Shown here piece by piece: positions 16,189-22,968 of a stretch of 23,020 bases of DNA. Every line of letters starts with the position of its first letter. The first letter of the stretch is position 1. The position numbers were made by a program, and so were the translations under genes. The notes beneath the pieces were generated by a model. That model did not search any database, was not told where the DNA came from, and was given only the letters and a program-made list of their open reading frames with translations. The DNA is from JANQKX01 sp039028695. GTDB lineage: Bacteria > Pseudomonadota > Alphaproteobacteria > Kiloniellales > Kiloniellaceae. The stretch covers positions 1-23,020 of the forward strand of contig JBCCHN010000079.1 of assembly GCA_039028695.1 (NCBI GenBank), written 5' to 3'.

Positions 16189-17265
16189 ATGTTAGATCCC
16201 CTCTTAAAACTATCGAGTTTGGGTAAATCCTATGGTCTGGTGGATGCCGCAAAAGATGTCAACTTGGACGTGGCTGCCGGCGAGTTTGTGACATTTCTTG
16301 GGCCCTCGGGGTCAGGTAAAACCACAACGCTCATGATGGTGGCTGGCTTTACCGATCCAAGCGAGGGAAGCATTCAGATGGATGGCAAGCCTCTGGATCC
16401 GGTTCCAGTATGGAAACGCGACATCGGCATGGTATTCCAGCATTATGCGTTGTTTCCTCATATGACCGTTGCACAAAATGTTGCTTTTCCGCTGGAAATG
16501 CGAGGTGTTTCCAAGGCTGATCGTCGCGTCAAAATGGAAGAGGCCTTGGCTATGGTGGGGCTTGCTGGCTTTGATGCTCGTCTTCCCAAGGAGCTCTCGG
16601 GCGGACAGCAGCAACGCGTTGCCTTAGCCCGCGCCATGGTATTTAGACCTCGACTTTTACTGATGGACGAGCCCCTTGGTGCCCTTGATAAGAAACTGCG
16701 AGAACATATGCAGCTGGAAATCATGCATCTGCATAAAAACATGGGCACGACCGTGCTTTACGTTACACATGACCAAGAAGAAGCGCTGGTCATGTCGGAT
16801 CGTATCGCAGTTTTTAATAATGGTCGTATCGAACAGATAGGCACACCGCGGGCACTTTATGAATCCCCGCAGACCAAGTTCGTTGCCGATTTTATCGGTG
16901 AAACCAATTTTATCGCCGGTCAGGTCGAGGTTACCGACGGAAGCTCTGGTCAGGTGCGAGGGCTCAAGGGGCAGATTGGCGCCGAGCTTTCCCCTGGTGC
17001 GTCGGCGGTCCTTGCCTTTCGTCCCGAGCGACTGCGTGTGGCCAACGGAGAGGCGTCTGCAGATGTCGACAACCGACTGACGGGAACCGTCAAAGAACTG
17101 ATCTATCTCGGCCAATCGCGGAAGGCCATAGTCGCACTTGAAGATGGTACCGAACTGGCCGCCCTGGAACAGGCCGCTCAAGCCGAGGTCACTGCTTTGG
17201 AAATTGGGTCCCCGGCAACCCTCGGATTTCGAGCTCGGGACGCACGGATCCTTGCCGATGTTTAG
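16189..17265 (+). CDS. ABC transporter ATPase, spermidine/putrescine type (PotA-like)
   Basis: The 358-residue protein has an N-terminal ABC domain with Walker A (GPSGSGKTTT near residue 39), Q-loop (VFQHYALFPHMT), signature LSGGQQQRVALARA, Walker B (LLLMDEPLGALD) and the switch His (VTHDQEEAL). A C-terminal regulatory domain of the TOBE type follows (from about residue 240, with RPERLRV and a GTVKELIYLGQSRK block). This is the organisation of PotA and related CUT1-like ATPases that act as homodimers on the two permeases. A GAGG site precedes the ATG. It closes the four-gene transporter set. Confidence 0.93.
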   Translation: MLDPLLKLSSLGKSYGLVDAAKDVNLDVAAGEFVTFLGPSGSGKTTTLMMVAGFTDPSEGSIQMDGKPLDPVPVWKRDIGMVFQHYALFPHMTVAQNVAFPLEMRGVSKADRRVKMEEALAMVGLAGFDARLPKELSGGQQQRVALARAMVFRPRLLLMDEPLGALDKKLREHMQLEIMHLHKNMGTTVLYVTHDQEEALVMSDRIAVFNNGRIEQIGTPRALYESPQTKFVADFIGETNFIAGQVEVTDGSSGQVRGLKGQIGAELSPGASAVLAFRPERLRVANGEASADVDNRLTGTVKELIYLGQSRKAIVALEDGTELAALEQAAQAEVTALEIGSPATLGFRARDARILADV

Positions 17266-17332
17266 CCGATCCTTTCACCTATCGATGAGGCTTAGATGGG
17301 GAGCCGACAAGACCATGCAGGGGCGGTAAGAC

Positions 17333-18130
17333 ATGGCCTGCTTTGTCCGCCCTTCCGGTGACATCCATTATCAACTTGACGGTCAGGGGCCCACAATCAC
17401 CTTTGTTCATGGCGTCGGCTCTTATCTGGAAAGCTGGGATGGGGTAATCAAAGCGCTGGGTCTTGGTTTTTGTACCTTGCAATACGACCTCAGAGGTCAT
17501 GGCCAATCTGCCAAAGTCCCGGGCCCTTACGCGCTCGCCGACTTTGTGGATGATCTCACTGATTTGCTTGATCATCTTGGGATAAACAAGACCACACTGG
17601 TTGGCTTTTCTCTTGGTGGTTTGATCGCACAAGCCTTCGCGCTTGCTCATCCAGATAAGCTTGAGAAGATGGTTTTGGTCAGTACCATCGCCGGGCGTAC
17701 AGATGAAGAGCGACGGCGGGTACAAAAGCGGGCGCAGACCCTGGCACAAGAGGGGGCGTTGTCCCATCTCGCCGAGGCGGTGGATCGCTGGTTTACGGCC
17801 GATTTCATTATCGCCCACCCCGAGGTCCTGGAAGAGCGGCGGCGGCGATCGCTCAACAACGATCCGGGCTGCTATGCTGCGGCTTACCGGGTATTGGCGG
17901 AAGCTGATTTAGCCGACGAATTACACCGAATTGCGGTGCCAACCCTGGCGATGACTGGCGAGAGGGATGTGGGCTCGACGCCCCATATGACGAAATTAAT
18001 CGCCGAGAAAGTACAATGGGGCCATTATCACATCTTGCCGCGCCTCAAGCACTCCGTATTGCTTGAGGCACCAAATCAGGTTGGGGAACAAATTCTCGGG
18101 TTTTTAGACAACTGTTGCCATATGCCTTAG
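17333..18130 (+). CDS. Alpha/beta-fold hydrolase
   Basis: This 265-residue protein is a standard alpha/beta hydrolase of the 3-oxoadipate enol-lactonase/RutD-like type. The oxyanion region is FVHGVG near residue 24; strand and turn YDLRGHGQS follow. The nucleophile elbow is GFSLGG (Ser near residue 93), and the remaining triad members are likely the Asp of GERDVGS and the His of LKHSVLLEAP. It probably hydrolyses an ester, lactone, carbamate or C-C bond of a pathway intermediate in the cytosol. It lies 67 bp after the transporter ATPase gene on the same strand. The gap contains no recognisable terminator. The substrate cannot be told from the sequence. Confidence 0.9.
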   Translation: MACFVRPSGDIHYQLDGQGPTITFVHGVGSYLESWDGVIKALGLGFCTLQYDLRGHGQSAKVPGPYALADFVDDLTDLLDHLGINKTTLVGFSLGGLIAQAFALAHPDKLEKMVLVSTIAGRTDEERRRVQKRAQTLAQEGALSHLAEAVDRWFTADFIIAHPEVLEERRRRSLNNDPGCYAAAYRVLAEADLADELHRIAVPTLAMTGERDVGSTPHMTKLIAEKVQWGHYHILPRLKHSVLLEAPNQVGEQILGFLDNCCHMP

Positions 18131-18203
18131 AAAGCTGAGGCACAGCAATGGTGGGCCGGGCACGGCAGTTTCCGGTGTCATGACTTAAGAATTGGGCAAA
18201 CGG

Positions 18204-19166
18204 ATGAAAAAGAACGATGGTTCTGGCGGTCATTCTGGACTTTTGACTTGCCCCTTCACGTTCATGGGCATTCCATTTTCGTCGGACTTCAGCCGAAGCA
18301 AAGCGGTGGTCATGGGCATACCCTACGACAGCGGCACGCACCCAACCCGTATCGGCGCCCGTTATGGACCCAATGCCATCCGTGAACAATCTGGATTGGT
18401 TCGTCCCTATCAGCCGCCAAGATGGGATTTCAATCCCTTGACACGTTTAAATGTGGTCGACTGTGGCAATGTTGATGTCGTGCCTAGTATCATCGATTTG
18501 TCTTACGAGCGGATCGAAAACGCCCTTTCGATGGTTGCTGGTGCCGGCGCAATGCCGGTCACGATGGGCGGTGATGGCGCGGTCACACTGCCGCAACTGC
18601 GCGCACTGCACAGGATTTATCCTGACCTGGTAGCCCTTCACATCGATGCCCATACAGACACCTATCCGGGCGACGGCAACGCACTACACGATCGTTATAA
18701 TACAGCCACGACCTTCACCAGGGCGGCCGAAGAAAAAGTGGTCGATGCAGAGAACTCTATCCATCTGGGTCCCCGGGGGACGGTGGCCCGCAGCGGTGTT
18801 TTCGAGCACACTCGAGACTGTGGATACCAGCTTATTGATGGCGACGCGCTGTATGGGCGGGGCATCGACCATGTTCTCGCCCAAGTTCATGAGCAATTGG
18901 CCGGGCGGCCGGTGTATCTATGCTTTGATATGGACTTTTTCGATCCCTCTTGCGCGCCGGGCGTTTGCACACCGACGTGGGGTGGCGCCACGGCCCGCGA
19001 GGGCTTGGCCTTGCTGCAAGGATTGTCGGGTCTAAACTTTGTGGCATTCGACATCAATACAGTGAGTCCGCCACACGATATCGGCGGAATGACGGCGTTT
19101 CTTGCCGGGTCGGTCATGATCCAATGTTTGGCTTTGGCTTGCCACGGGTTGGATGTCGGCAAATAA
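18204..19166 (+). CDS. Divergent ureohydrolase-fold (arginase/agmatinase family) protein
   Basis: The overall pattern matches agmatinase: GIPYDSGTHPTRIGARYGPNAIRE at the N-terminus, GGDxxVTLP, HIDAHTDTY, FDMDFFDP and a C-terminal SPPHDIGGMTA. Five of six metal ligands are present: D148, H150, D152, D242, D244 (numbered from the ATG at 18204). The histidine of the GGDH motif is G125. The histidine that acts as proton shuttle in arginase/agmatinase (HG after the DAH motif) is T167. The glutamate near the C-terminus that contacts the guanidinium in arginase is T286. It therefore probably does not hydrolyse guanidino substrates in the classical way and may act on another C-N bond or have a different metal site. 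The ATG at 18204 is chosen over a TTG at 18192; neither has a strong Shine-Dalgarno. It is the last gene of the catabolic cluster, 73 bp after the hydrolase. Confidence 0.83.
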   Translation: MKKNDGSGGHSGLLTCPFTFMGIPFSSDFSRSKAVVMGIPYDSGTHPTRIGARYGPNAIREQSGLVRPYQPPRWDFNPLTRLNVVDCGNVDVVPSIIDLSYERIENALSMVAGAGAMPVTMGGDGAVTLPQLRALHRIYPDLVALHIDAHTDTYPGDGNALHDRYNTATTFTRAAEEKVVDAENSIHLGPRGTVARSGVFEHTRDCGYQLIDGDALYGRGIDHVLAQVHEQLAGRPVYLCFDMDFFDPSCAPGVCTPTWGGATAREGLALLQGLSGLNFVAFDINTVSPPHDIGGMTAFLAGSVMIQCLALACHGLDVGK

Positions 19167-19321
19167 ACGGGAATTGTGACCTTTCAGGTAAGGTCTTGGC
19201 ATCAAGGTTCATTTCAATCAAACAGATCGGTGAACTTGGGAAAAACTCCAGTCGCCGTGATACCCTCCATTCAAAAATGGATGAATTAGCTTTGCTATAG
19301 TCAGCGCAAAGTCATAAGTGC
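19167..19321. other. Junction between catabolic cluster and Rhs region, no gene seen
   Basis: About 155 bp hold no supported gene. A small stem (TCCATT at 19266-19271 with AATGGA at 19276-19281, 4-nt loop) could be a weak transcription end point for the cluster, but no T-run follows. Rhs-like coding potential starts shortly after, at about 19322. Confidence 0.4.
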
Positions 19322-19655
19322 ATAGTAGTTGCACCAAATCATCAGGCTAGCCTGGGCAGTGTTGCGGAAATGACGGATACCTCTGGCGTGGTCGCTCGGT
19401 CCCAATTGACGGATACCTTTGGAGATCATCCGGATGAGTCTGGGGTTCTTGAAAATCCCCACCTCTTTATGGGGCGTGAATTTGACACGGAGAGCGGGCT
19501 CTATTTCTACCGAGTGTAATGCTATGACCGAAACGCCGGTTGGTTCTTAACTGAGGATCCAATCGGGTTCACAGCGGGGATACGAGCCAGTACAGGTAGG
19601 TGTTCACCAACCCTGTGATGTTAGTTGACCCATCTGGTAATATTGGCGTGCCACC
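19322..19655 (+). pseudogene. Decayed Rhs core fragment
   Basis: Translation of the frame through 19340 gives a clear Rhs core: a HQASLGSVAEMTDTSG block (compare DHLGSV..TD..G), then LTDTFGD, ENPHLFMGREFDTESGLYFY and FLTEDPIGFTAG. The frame is broken by a TAA within the normally invariant YRARYYDP motif (at about 19517) and by a frameshift near 19590. After that shift a second frame continues with VFTNPVMLVDPSGNIG, the usual end of an Rhs core. There is no start codon or upstream Rhs shell, so this is a fragment of a once longer gene. It belongs to a different core subtype from the two modules that follow. It ends where golvesin-like coding sequence of the next module begins, so the two were joined by deletion or recombination. 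Confidence 0.8.
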
Positions 19656-19673
19656 GCCGGTAACGACTATACG

Positions 19674-20660
19674 GTGACCTTGAGCGACGATGCCAACGGC
19701 CCGGTGATTGCCGATGCCATTTACATCGTGCCTCAGGACACGACCAATGCGCCCTTTACCTGGACGGCGACCTTGCCCAGCGCCGACATCTACGATGTCT
19801 ACGCCCGCTGGCCGGCAGATGGTGGCAGGGCCACCGCCGCGACCTATTCTATCGCCCACGAGCTGGGCACCAGCGATGTGACGGTGAACCAGCGGGCCAA
19901 CGGGGACCAGTGGGTGCTTTTGGGGACCTACGACTTCGATCCGGCCATTGATGACGCCGAAGTCACCCTGGATGGCTTTAGTGACGGCACGGTGGCGGCC
20001 GACGCCATCCGCTTTGTGGAGGCGGGCGTGGCCCCCACCGAGGTCTCCTACCTGCACAACGACCAGCTGGGCCGCCCGCAGAAGATGACCGACAGCACGG
20101 GCCTCATCACCTCAGACCGGACGCAGCGGCCCTTTGGCGAGACCGTTACGGACTCCGGCCTGGACAGCACTCCGATCAGATTCCCAGGCCAATACGCCGA
20201 TGCGGAGACCGGGCTCAGCTACAACTACTTCCGCGACTACGATCCTAGTTTGGGGCGGTATGTTACCAGCGATCCCATAGGGTTGCGTGGGGGCAATAAC
20301 ACCTATGGATACGTTGGTGGCAATCCGCTTAATCGCTTTGATCCAGACGGCCAAATCGCGATCCCCATCATAATACCACCTATTATCATCGGCGGATACA
20401 TCATATGTAGATTGTCAGGAAACTGTGAAACACCTAGTGGACTTGATTTTGGTGATTTCGGATTTGGAGACGAATCGGACGACTGTGAAGATGACGATGG
20501 TTGTGAGAAAATGTATGACATTGATACGTCGACCTGTAACGGCATTTCCCGGATTCGTGGAAAGGCTTTCGGAGCGAAATGTCACGCCTCCGCAGCAGAG
20601 CGCTATTCTGCATGCTTAGCTGGTAGGCCAATTCCTCCTCTTAACACTTGGAATAACTAG
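19674..20660 (+). CDS. 5'-truncated Rhs-family protein with C-terminal toxin-like tail (module 1)
   Basis: The 328-codon frame starts at a GTG with no Shine-Dalgarno, and homologous sequence extends upstream of it to about 19641, so it is a 3' fragment. Residues 1-122 hold the end of one golvesin-like domain (VIADAIYIV) and all of a second (ending VAADAIRFV). Residues about 123-226 are an Rhs core: YLHNDQLGRPQKMTD, FGETV, RFPGQYADAETGLSYNYFRDYDPSLGRY and SDPIGL, ending FDPDG near 20351. The last 103 residues form a variable tail: a hydrophobic Ile/Pro-rich linker, an acidic stretch, and a Cys-containing domain ending in ASAAERYSACLAG and PPLNTWNN. In Rhs systems this tail is the toxin, released inside the shell and delivered to rival cells, often by type VI secretion. 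I do not recognise the tail's activity. The tail is AT-richer than the core. Confidence 0.75.
   Translation: MTLSDDANGPVIADAIYIVPQDTTNAPFTWTATLPSADIYDVYARWPADGGRATAATYSIAHELGTSDVTVNQRANGDQWVLLGTYDFDPAIDDAEVTLDGFSDGTVAADAIRFVEAGVAPTEVSYLHNDQLGRPQKMTDSTGLITSDRTQRPFGETVTDSGLDSTPIRFPGQYADAETGLSYNYFRDYDPSLGRYVTSDPIGLRGGNNTYGYVGGNPLNRFDPDGQIAIPIIIPPIIIGGYIICRLSGNCETPSGLDFGDFGFGDESDDCEDDDGCEKMYDIDTSTCNGISRIRGKAFGAKCHASAAERYSACLAGRPIPPLNTWNN
19971..20351 (+). repeat. Rhs core direct repeat, copy 1
   Basis: This 381-bp segment, from the end of the golvesin-like domain to the DPxG end of the Rhs core, is repeated at 21163-21543 with a constant offset of 1192 bp and no insertions or deletions. Most differences are at third codon positions, densest near the 3' end. 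The sequences on both sides of the repeat are unrelated, so the repeat marks the exchangeable unit of the locus. Confidence 0.9.
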
Positions 20661-20672
20661 TCGAGGCTTTTT

Positions 20673-20885
20673 ATGTTTGATCATATCGTCAAAATTTCTG
20701 CAGAAGAAAAAAGATTGTACATATATAGAATTTATCATGATGGACGACAGGAGTTTTACACGTCTGTCGACCTGCCCATGGTCTCGTCCGAACCCGAAAA
20801 TGTGGCTTTTCAAAAATTTTCACAGCAACTTGGTGAGAACATTCTTGTGGATTCCCCGGTGGCGAGAAAGGCATTTGGAATCTAG
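20673..20885 (+). CDS. Small protein after Rhs tail; candidate immunity protein 1
   Basis: This 70-residue acidic-to-neutral cytosolic protein starts 12 bp after the Rhs module 1 stop. A GAGG Shine-Dalgarno is correctly spaced before its ATG. It has no signal peptide or membrane segment. The first half (IVKISAEEKRLYIYRIYHDGRQEFYTSVDLP) looks like a short beta-rich fold, followed by a helix. I recognise no family. Position, size and AT-rich composition match the rule that the gene immediately after an Rhs toxin tail encodes the cognate immunity protein. That role is inferred from context only. Confidence 0.65.
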   Translation: MFDHIVKISAEEKRLYIYRIYHDGRQEFYTSVDLPMVSSEPENVAFQKFSQQLGENILVDSPVARKAFGI

Positions 20886-21162
20886 ATGTATCATCTTCGC
20901 TCAATGTTTTTTTCGACAATTAGAAAGTCAGAAGACGAAGGAGTCAGATTAAGTTAGAGTTAATTGTTGCCGGGACCATGTTATTGTAAAAAATATACGA
21001 AAACTTTCTACATGAATAAGCTCAATCGCAATACAGTGACAGTTTATTTAGTAAGCGATCTACGATTTACCCAACATTCGGAACGGTAATATACTCGGAA
21101 AGTACATTAGCACCTAGTTTTTGATACTGGGATAAATTCACTGCATCAATCTGATCTGCCTT
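20886..21162. other. AT-rich spacer between the two Rhs modules
   Basis: About 275 bp of strongly AT-rich DNA have no supported gene. On the minus strand, 21067-21160 encodes an open peptide segment ending at a TAA, with the readable text KADQIDAVNLSQYQKLGA, which looks more protein-like than random and may be a fragment of another displaced gene. It runs without interruption into the antisense of the Rhs core, so I do not call it as a gene. Confidence 0.4.
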
Positions 21163-21543
21163 AGTGGTTTCTCCGACGGCACGGTTGCGGCGGACGCCGT
21201 CCGCTTTGTGAAGGCGGGCGTGGCCCCCACCGAGGTCTCCTACCTGCACAACGACCAGCTCGGCCGTCCGCAGAAGATGACCGACAGCGCGGGCCTCATC
21301 ACCTCGGACCGGACCCAGCGGCCCTTTGGCGAGACCGTCACGGACTCGGGGCTCGACAGCACGCCGATCAGATTTCCGGGCCAGTACGCCGATGCGGAGA
21401 CTGGGCTCAGCTACAACTACTTCCGGGACTTTGACCCCAGTTTGGGGAGGTATATCGAGAGCGATCCGATTGGGCTGGGTGATGGTGTAAATACTTATGG
21501 ATATGCCCAGGCTAATCCAGTTCGCTTTGTCGATCCAACAGGT
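21163..21543 (+). repeat. Rhs core direct repeat, copy 2
   Basis: Second copy of the 381-bp core segment (copy 1 at 19971-20351). Homology begins abruptly within the golvesin-like GFSDGTVAADA motif at 21163 and ends at the DPTG motif. The upstream AT-rich sequence is unrelated to copy 1. This is the signature of an orphan Rhs C-terminal cassette available for recombination with a full-length or upstream rhs gene. Confidence 0.9.
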
Positions 21544-21882
21544 GAAGCGGTAGTTGCCCCGCCAGAAATTTTGCAGAATTTATTTAATGAGTTGTTTGGT
21601 GGCAACAACGGGCCAAAAGTCTGTCCCGTTGATCTGAATGAGGATCCTAATAGTGACGAATGTAAGGCGCTGGCCAAGAAAATTCAAAATTTGCGGAGTA
21701 AAATTCTTCAAAGAGAGGCGGCAATACGTGCAAACCCTCAAAAATTGCCAGAGCGTAGCAAAGGTGGGAAACTAAGAGACTCGATTCAAGGCCATAGGAA
21801 ACTTATAAACAAGGACTGGAACCAACTCCGAAAACTTGAAAAGCTGTATGAGAAAAAATGTTGGAGATTACCTTTATATTGA
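21208..21882 (+). CDS. Orphan Rhs C-terminal module with toxin-like tail (module 2)
   Basis: The frame is open from about 21136, and the first usable start codon is the GTG at 21208 inside repeat copy 2, without a Shine-Dalgarno. It is likely not a real start, because the cassette is a displaced 3' end. The core (YLHNDQLGRPQKMTD through SDPIGLGDGVNTYGYAQANPVRFVDPTG) is followed by a 113-residue tail unrelated to the tail of module 1. The tail has Cys residues near its start (KVCPVDLN, DECKALAKK) and near its end (KKCWRLP), and several charged helices (KKIQNLRSKILQREAAIRAN; LRKLEKLYEKK). A conserved-looking SIQGHRKLINKDW block with a GH pair is also present. I recall similar tails ending other Rhs proteins, but know no activity. 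It would act as a toxin if recombined onto an intact Rhs shell. Its end overlaps the next gene by 25 bp. Confidence 0.75.
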   Translation: MKAGVAPTEVSYLHNDQLGRPQKMTDSAGLITSDRTQRPFGETVTDSGLDSTPIRFPGQYADAETGLSYNYFRDFDPSLGRYIESDPIGLGDGVNTYGYAQANPVRFVDPTGEAVVAPPEILQNLFNELFGGNNGPKVCPVDLNEDPNSDECKALAKKIQNLRSKILQREAAIRANPQKLPERSKGGKLRDSIQGHRKLINKDWNQLRKLEKLYEKKCWRLPLY

Positions 21883-22451
21883 GGGCATCTGCGTTGGAAA
21901 TTCTAAATTCGAAGGGTGACTTGATTTTTAGGGACCCCGATAAAAAGCTCATAGGCAAAGGCGAGGCCTTTTTGGCTAGTGACGTAAATATGGTGAACTG
22001 CGACTTTAGTGGCGCTCATTTTAGAAATGTATCATTCCAGTTTGGCGACATTGGATCATCAATGTTCAAATCGGCGCGGTTTGAAGATGTCGAGATGGAG
22101 GGAACTTGGATGAATGATACCGATTTTCATGAAGCTACATTCTCCGGGGTTGAGTTTTATTTTACGACCGGCTACGCATCCAAATGGCGTCAGTCCAAAA
22201 TTGAGATGGTTAAGTTTTTCGGTGCCAATCTATCCAAAGCCGATTTTCGCGAAGCACATCTAATGGGAGTTGGCTTCGTTAAAGATAATGTTGGAGGCAA
22301 GTGTAGTTTAAATGGCGTGAACTTCGCACTGACTATTTTTGAAGATGTTTCATTTGATGGTGCAACATACGATGGAGATACAATTTTTCCTGTAGGATTC
22401 GACCCAGAAAGAACCGTCGGTCTTACTTACGATGATAGTGTTCATTGTTGA
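21858..22451 (+). CDS. Pentapeptide-repeat protein; candidate immunity protein 2
   Basis: The 197-residue product contains degenerate pentapeptide repeats (A/C-D/N-F/L-x-x), for example NCDFSGAHFRNVSF, MFKSARFEDVEM, DTDFHEATFSGVEF, FFGANLSKADFREAHL and LNGVNFALTIFEDVSFDGATY. These build a right-handed quadrilateral beta-helix. Pentapeptide-repeat proteins are known among immunity genes of polymorphic toxin systems, and others protect DNA gyrase by mimicking DNA. The gene starts inside the end of the Rhs module 2 tail (25-bp overlap), which fits tight toxin-immunity coupling. No signal peptide is evident, so it should be cytosolic. The base composition is AT-richer than the catabolic cluster. 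The immunity role is inferred. Confidence 0.78.
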   Translation: MLEITFILRASALEILNSKGDLIFRDPDKKLIGKGEAFLASDVNMVNCDFSGAHFRNVSFQFGDIGSSMFKSARFEDVEMEGTWMNDTDFHEATFSGVEFYFTTGYASKWRQSKIEMVKFFGANLSKADFREAHLMGVGFVKDNVGGKCSLNGVNFALTIFEDVSFDGATYDGDTIFPVGFDPERTVGLTYDDSVHC

Positions 22452-22563
22452 CGATATCTAAATTCCCTCCACTCGAAATCATGATTCCCGATTTACAAAC
22501 CTTCGATGTTTGCGCTGTCAATCCTGGGGGCAGGAGGCGCGCGACGGATTGAGTTAAGTTCAA

Positions 22564-22839
22564 TCACCCAATCGGCACCACTTTGCCGGTCTCGATCCCA
22601 AACGTCGGCGCCGTCGCCCGGATCATGTCCGTCTTGAATTTGTCGGCCAGGTGCCCGTAGTGCCTTTCGACCATACGGGTATCCGAATGGCCCAGGTTCT
22701 GAGCCAGCACCATGAGGGTCATGCCGGCCAGTAGGTAGAAGCTGGCGCAGGTAAGACGGAGTTCATAAGAGGAGTGGACAGGGCCGCTCTTGGGCGAGTG
22801 AAAATGCCAAAAAACCTTATGCCGGTGGTCACTTATTAG
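22564..22839 (-). pseudogene. 3' remnant of a tyrosine recombinase (integrase)
   Basis: Reading the minus strand, the frame gives YELRLTCASFYLLAGM, then VLAQNLGHSDTRMVERHYGH, LADKFKTDMIRATAPTFGI and a TGA at 22564. This is the C-terminus of a phage/island-type tyrosine recombinase: the LGH histidine and the catalytic Tyr (RHYGHL) are visible, and the Arg of the HxLRH motif is present, but its two histidines are replaced (YELRL). Upstream the match fades and a stop codon occurs at 22840-22842, so the N-terminal and most of the catalytic domain are missing. It cannot be active. It lies next to a tRNA-Arg gene, the usual site for such integrases. Confidence 0.82.
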
Positions 22840-22891
22840 TCACGCAACAAAATCGGCGTTTGGGAGAATATCGACTAACCCATGGAAAATA

Positions 22892-22968
22892 TGGCGCGCC
22901 CGGGAAGATTCGAACTCCCAACCTCCTGATCCGTAGTCAGGTGCTCTATCCAGTTGAGCTACGGGCGC
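22892..22968 (-). tRNA. tRNA-Arg (anticodon ACG), CCA encoded
   Basis: The minus strand folds into a complete cloverleaf. The 7-bp acceptor stem is GCGCCCG/CGGGCGC; a D arm with GCTC/GAGC follows; the anticodon stem is CCTGA/TCAGG with loop CTACGGA, giving anticodon ACG (at 22932-22934, complement). The T arm is GGGAG-TTCGAAT-CTTCC (one G-T pair). A discriminator G and encoded CCA complete the 3' end. It reads arginine CGN codons after A-to-I editing. Its 3' end faces the integrase remnant. Confidence 0.95.

Noticed and set aside
7764..19166. Assignment of the cluster as a Rut pyrimidine-degradation operon
   Set aside because: Only reductase-, LLM- and hydrolase-type genes are shared; no RutB, RutC or RutG-type gene is present, the reductase carries an extra domain, and the importer is Pot-type.
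19266..19281. Intrinsic terminator after the ureohydrolase-like gene
   Set aside because: Only a 6-bp stem with a 4-nt loop, low GC content and no T-tract, about 100 bp after the stop codon.
19569..20057. 162-codon minus-strand open frame opposite Rhs module 1
   Set aside because: Antisense to golvesin-like and Rhs core sequence; the same antisense peptide recurs opposite the second repeat, as expected for a shadow of duplicated coding DNA.
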